In this document: one piece after another, positions 60,869 through 64,000 of the stretch | Numbering within the stretch: the first letter of the stretch is position 1 | Layout: the number at the start of each line of letters is the position of its first letter | DNA from: Botrytis cinerea B05.10 | Taxonomy: Eukaryota > Ascomycota > Leotiomycetes > Helotiales > Sclerotiniaceae | Direction: 5' to 3' | Length of the DNA: 64,000 bases | Assembly (NCBI RefSeq): GCF_000143535.2 | Contig: NC_037313.1 | Location: 1,929,501 to 1,993,500, forward strand | Translations under genes and position numbers: made by a program | Notes under the pieces: generated by a model | The model's database searches: none | Seen by the model: only the letters and a program-made list of their open reading frames with translations | Told to the model about the DNA's origin: nothing

Positions 60869-61946
60869 TCACGTTGTGCTTATTAAACTCAAGACTCGTT
60901 TGCCTATTTCTCCTCCGACATATGCACTGCTTTCACCCTCGTCTTCCTCGTCAACCTCAATGGCGGCTGCATATGCTTTGTTGACCATATCTTCGTCCAC
61001 CCTCAGTCCTTCTTCCACCAACAGTTGAATAACTCCCTTTATTCTTGCAATCTCCCTCCTCGTTTCGGGAATGATTTCGTCGTTCTGACTTGAATATGCT
61101 GCGTTGCTAACACTTTCCTCGATTCTTGTGATGGAGGTTTCCCCTTCCTTGACTTCGACCGTCTTGCATATCCAGATGTATCCATTGACTCCCAGAATGA
61201 TATCTACCTTTCCCCCATTATGTGCGGTATCAATAGTCCAAACTTGTCTTCTAGCCCGAACCACACCTCCACCTCCACCAGTTCCACTGACAGCCATGAA
61301 GACACCATTCCTCAGCTTACCGTATTTTAAACTTCTCGTATGTAAACTGGCACTTCCATCCTGATATAATTGTTGGACTTCGGCAACTAGTAAATCTCCC
61401 TCTGAAAAAAATGTTCGTATTTGAAGTTCATCGGTTTCCGTTCTCTTTCTTTGAATTCCTCCTGGGAGGTTGATTGCAGATAATGGCAAATTGGCAAGAA
61501 CCGGAGCGCCAATATCAACACGCCACCTCTTACTTTGTACTTCTATAATTCGTCCAACAACAAGATCACCGATTTCTGGGGTATAGCGGGCGCGCAATGC
61601 TCGAACCGAAAGAAGTTTATTCGTCTTTTGAACTGTACCTGCGACGGTCCCTATTATTTCTGTACTTGCAGGAGCGACATATGTACCATGACCTCTGAGA
61701 AGAACGTTAGCTATGCTTCATAGTTGAAAAGACCACAGGCAGTGAGAAATGTTTATACCTCATCCATTGAGGGTCATCTGTGATTACTTCACCAGGAGTA
61801 ACGATATTTTGATGCTGAGCCCGTTTGGACAGTTGCATATCAAGATCCCCTTCTACATCAACACCTCCATCATCAGAATGATCAGACTCATCTTCAGCAT
61901 GATAGGGTACCGCGGCAGAAACTGGTGCGATAATAGTAATTGCCAT
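60869..61946 (-). CDS. RRP4: Exosome complex subunit Rrp4
   Basis: Two exons, 61,759-61,946 and 60,869-61,694, with a 64-nt intron; 337 residues (yeast Rrp4 is 359). After an acidic N-terminus ([16 protein letters not shown]) comes [20 protein letters not shown], the conserved Rrp4 N-terminal motif, split by the intron. The S1 domain follows ([20 protein letters not shown]) with SAINLPGG, then a KH-type region ([14 protein letters not shown]). Rrp4 is one of the three RNA-binding cap proteins of the nuclear and cytoplasmic exosome. The chosen ATG ([10 protein letters not shown]) is the usual start; the same frame is open upstream to 62,225, but that part looks unlike Rrp4. The gene is divergent from the membrane-protein gene. 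Confidence 0.95.
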
Positions 61947-62552
61947 GATGTAAATAGACAATTTGTGAATTTTTTCTTGATATACTGTCTCGTACGAGGC
62001 TGTGGATATTGATACCTGCAAACCGATCCAAGCTTCTAGGAAACTCGTTTTTTTCTTAGCGAGAGACCCTTTGCCAGAGCCAATGTTAGCCAAGGCTGAA
62101 AGTCTTGATTTTGAGAAGGCTTGGTCTGCGGTTAAATGGTTCCCAGACGGAAAACACCAATCAAAGCGCTCATTGTCTGTGGAATTCGAGAGGCAAACCA
62201 CTTCTTTTTGATGGAGGATCAGCAATTACATCATCACTCAGCATATGCCACAGCCATCCATCCAATACCTGACGCTCTGTGATCACGATTCATACCGACC
62301 GGATGGACGAAATGTTACTTTTCAACGATAACAACACTCGTAAGTATCAAACACTCCATAGTTCTGTCTCTCTCTCTCTCAATCTTTCAATCACACACAC
62401 ACAATTCATAACATCCATTTAAGATCTTCAAATCTTTGTGAATTGTACCTTGACAATTCTCTCATTCGTTCGTCTCCTACTGTTTTGCTTTTTTGACCGT
62501 CCAGCAAATGATACCGGAACCCATGGAAAGCGCATAATCTATTTTCATCACC
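61947..62552. other. Divergent intergenic region, Rrp4 / membrane protein
   Basis: About 600 bases with both promoters. A CT-rich run and a (CA)n run near 62,365-62,402 lie in the probable leader of the plus-strand gene. A short open frame from an ATG at 62,212 ends within about 25 codons. Confidence 0.6.
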
Positions 62553-63762
62553 ATGCCGGAGTTCAATGCATTCAAAGATGAGGAGATAAAAGAGAGCGAG
62601 CACCACAATCATGTAGATGGACATCATGATGAAGAACCTACGACACAATTACAGAATGCAGAAGAGGGGAGGAATACACAAGACGAATTAAATACAAACA
62701 CGCCACACCTTCAACCGCCGGAATCTTCAACACACAATCTTCAAACACCAAGTGAAAATTCAACGCCTTCACAAATATTTGGGCTGAGAGAACCGTTACC
62801 TCCTCTGCATACACCGCATCGAAGGAGGAAAACGATATTATGGGTTGGACTTATCATCGTTACACTTGATCTGGCTTGTCTGCCGATTACATATTACTAT
62901 GCCTTGAGTTTTGGAACAGACATAGCGTTACAAGATAGTAAGACCCTATTTTCTTCCCTCTACAAAATGTTCCTTGGGTTCTAATCCTTTACCATTAGTC
63001 TTTGCTATTATAACAAGTGTATATGGAATGATTAGTTTCGCACATTATGGTTTCCGATCCCTGAAACTCTTCCGCGCCAAAACGGCGCCGAGATGGAGAC
63101 CAGTAGGATGGACTAAATGGGGAATGGTAAGCTACACCAGTCATTCCTTAGGTTCGATTTGTCGCTAATAAATATTCCAGCTTGAATTCCTCCATATCAA
63201 CTTCATGATTGCTATCACCTTCGTAGAACTCGAACTTATCATAGGAACCATCCCACACCACCCATGGGTGCGCTTATGCGCTATGCCTTCCCCTACGATA
63301 TGCTACTGGTTTGGCTTCATGTTCCTATTCTCTGCGGTTCAAACAATGCGAAAAAAGCCACTACCATTCAACATGTCATCGACAGAGAAGGGAAAACTTT
63401 GGCGTCCAGCATTATTGGCCATCATCGAAGATGCCGGCGGAGTTGAAGGTCAAGGAGGAGTCGTATATCGAAGTAATGTATTGAGACGATACGAAGTCAG
63501 CCCCATATTTCGACGTATGATGATGGTCTTAACGTGGTTTTGGGGTATTGGTCTCGTATGCATCGCCATTATATCAACCGTCATCATAATGACTTTACCC
63601 GAGAATATTGGTTTCGGAATCGGATGGGGGTTGCCATATTGTTTCGGTTTCGTTTGGGTTTGCCTCACTATGGTTTTCGTGAAGATGCAATTGCGAAAAG
63701 AGAAAAGACAATGGGAGACGAAAGAGGCCGTGGCAGGACAGGCTGTTGCGGAGTATGCTTGA
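62553..63762 (+). CDS. Six-helix fungal integral membrane protein
   Basis: Three exons: 62,553-62,937, 62,999-63,126 and 63,181-63,762, introns 61 and 54 nt; 364 residues. The first 90 residues are hydrophilic and rich in Asn, Glu, Ser and Pro, with a His/Glu cluster (ESEHHNHVDGHHDEE). Then come about six hydrophobic helices, beginning with ILWVGLIIVTLDLACLPITY and ending with IGFGIGWGLPYCFGFVWVCL, joined by short basic loops such as PHRRRK and KKPLPFN. The tail is charged (KMQLRKEKRQWETKE). No transport or enzyme motif is visible. It looks like the uncharacterised multi-pass proteins common in ascomycetes; function unknown. The His-rich N-terminus could bind metal, which is only a guess. Confidence 0.85.
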
Positions 63763-64000
63763 GCGAGCTGTTGAGCGTATATCACTTGTATAGTATTGTT
63801 ATTGTAGATACCACTGTGCGATTCATAGAACATATATTTTTTCATCCTTTATCCTCTCAGTGCAACTTTTCCGTGACATCATTCTATTCCAAGTGAGTGG
63901 AACCTCGGAACTCCCAAACGCCATGCCTCATTCATAACATTCTCTCGTCCCATGGCCAGAGACGACCTAATTTTTCAGCCTCCAAAGTCCCATCCCAACG

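Noticed and set aside
61749..62012. Plus-strand 87-codon frame over the Rrp4 first exon
   Set aside because: It is antisense to Rrp4 and its leader, with no domain and no start-context support.
61947..62225. In-frame upstream extension of Rrp4
   Set aside because: The upstream residues do not resemble Rrp4, and the ATG at 61,946 begins directly before the usual acidic N-terminus.

Overview
The window is nuclear DNA of a filamentous ascomycete. The signs are many short GT-AG introns (mostly 48-90 nt, several with a TACTAAC- or CTAAC-like branch site), single-gene units on both strands, AT-rich intergenic DNA full of simple repeats, and fungal-specific proteins (GOLD-PH-ORD Osh3, DUF3602, Ste7-type MEK, secreted intradiol dioxygenase, secreted oxalate decarboxylase). 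Base composition and gene set fit a Leotiomycete of the Botrytis/Sclerotinia type; that placement is inference. No transposon, CRISPR array, rRNA or convincing tRNA was found.

Layout. Bases 1-1,000 hold a small DUF3602 gene (minus). Bases 1,000-15,200 are gene-poor; the one good candidate there is a short spliced zinc-finger-like gene (7,156-7,516, minus), plus an orphan coding-like exon near 13 kb. A secreted intradiol dioxygenase lies at 15.2-16.3 kb (plus). A 4.4 kb gene desert with extreme G depletion follows. From 20.7 to 50.6 kb the genes are dense: FHA tail-anchored protein (minus), IFRD protein (plus), Osh3 (minus), Spt6 (minus), Ste7-like MEK (plus), HAD phosphatase-like protein (plus), oxalate decarboxylase (minus), Alg13 (minus), mitoribosomal mS35 (plus) and fatty-aldehyde dehydrogenase (plus). 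An orphan disordered protein is at 52.8-54.9 kb (plus), followed by a 3.2 kb repeat-rich spacer. The right end holds a zinc alcohol dehydrogenase (minus), exosome subunit Rrp4 (minus) and a six-helix membrane protein (plus).

How the genes relate. This is a mixed neighbourhood and not a biosynthetic cluster. Most genes are housekeeping: transcription elongation, lipid transfer at ER contacts, N-glycosylation, mitochondrial translation, RNA decay and MAP-kinase signalling. Two secreted enzymes, the intradiol dioxygenase (aromatics) and oxalate decarboxylase (oxalate removal), could matter to a plant-associated lifestyle. Several pairs are divergent and share intergenic promoter space (FHA/IFRD, Spt6/MEK, Alg13/mS35, Rrp4/membrane protein). 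I rebuilt gene models by hand from splice signals and reading-frame phase; each exon sum was checked to be a multiple of three. I found no clear, previously undescribed multi-gene system. The best candidates for novelty are the small CxxC protein near 7.3 kb, the HAD gene with an 18-nt microexon and two possible starts, the G-depleted tract near 18.8 kb, and the orphan 659-residue protein.
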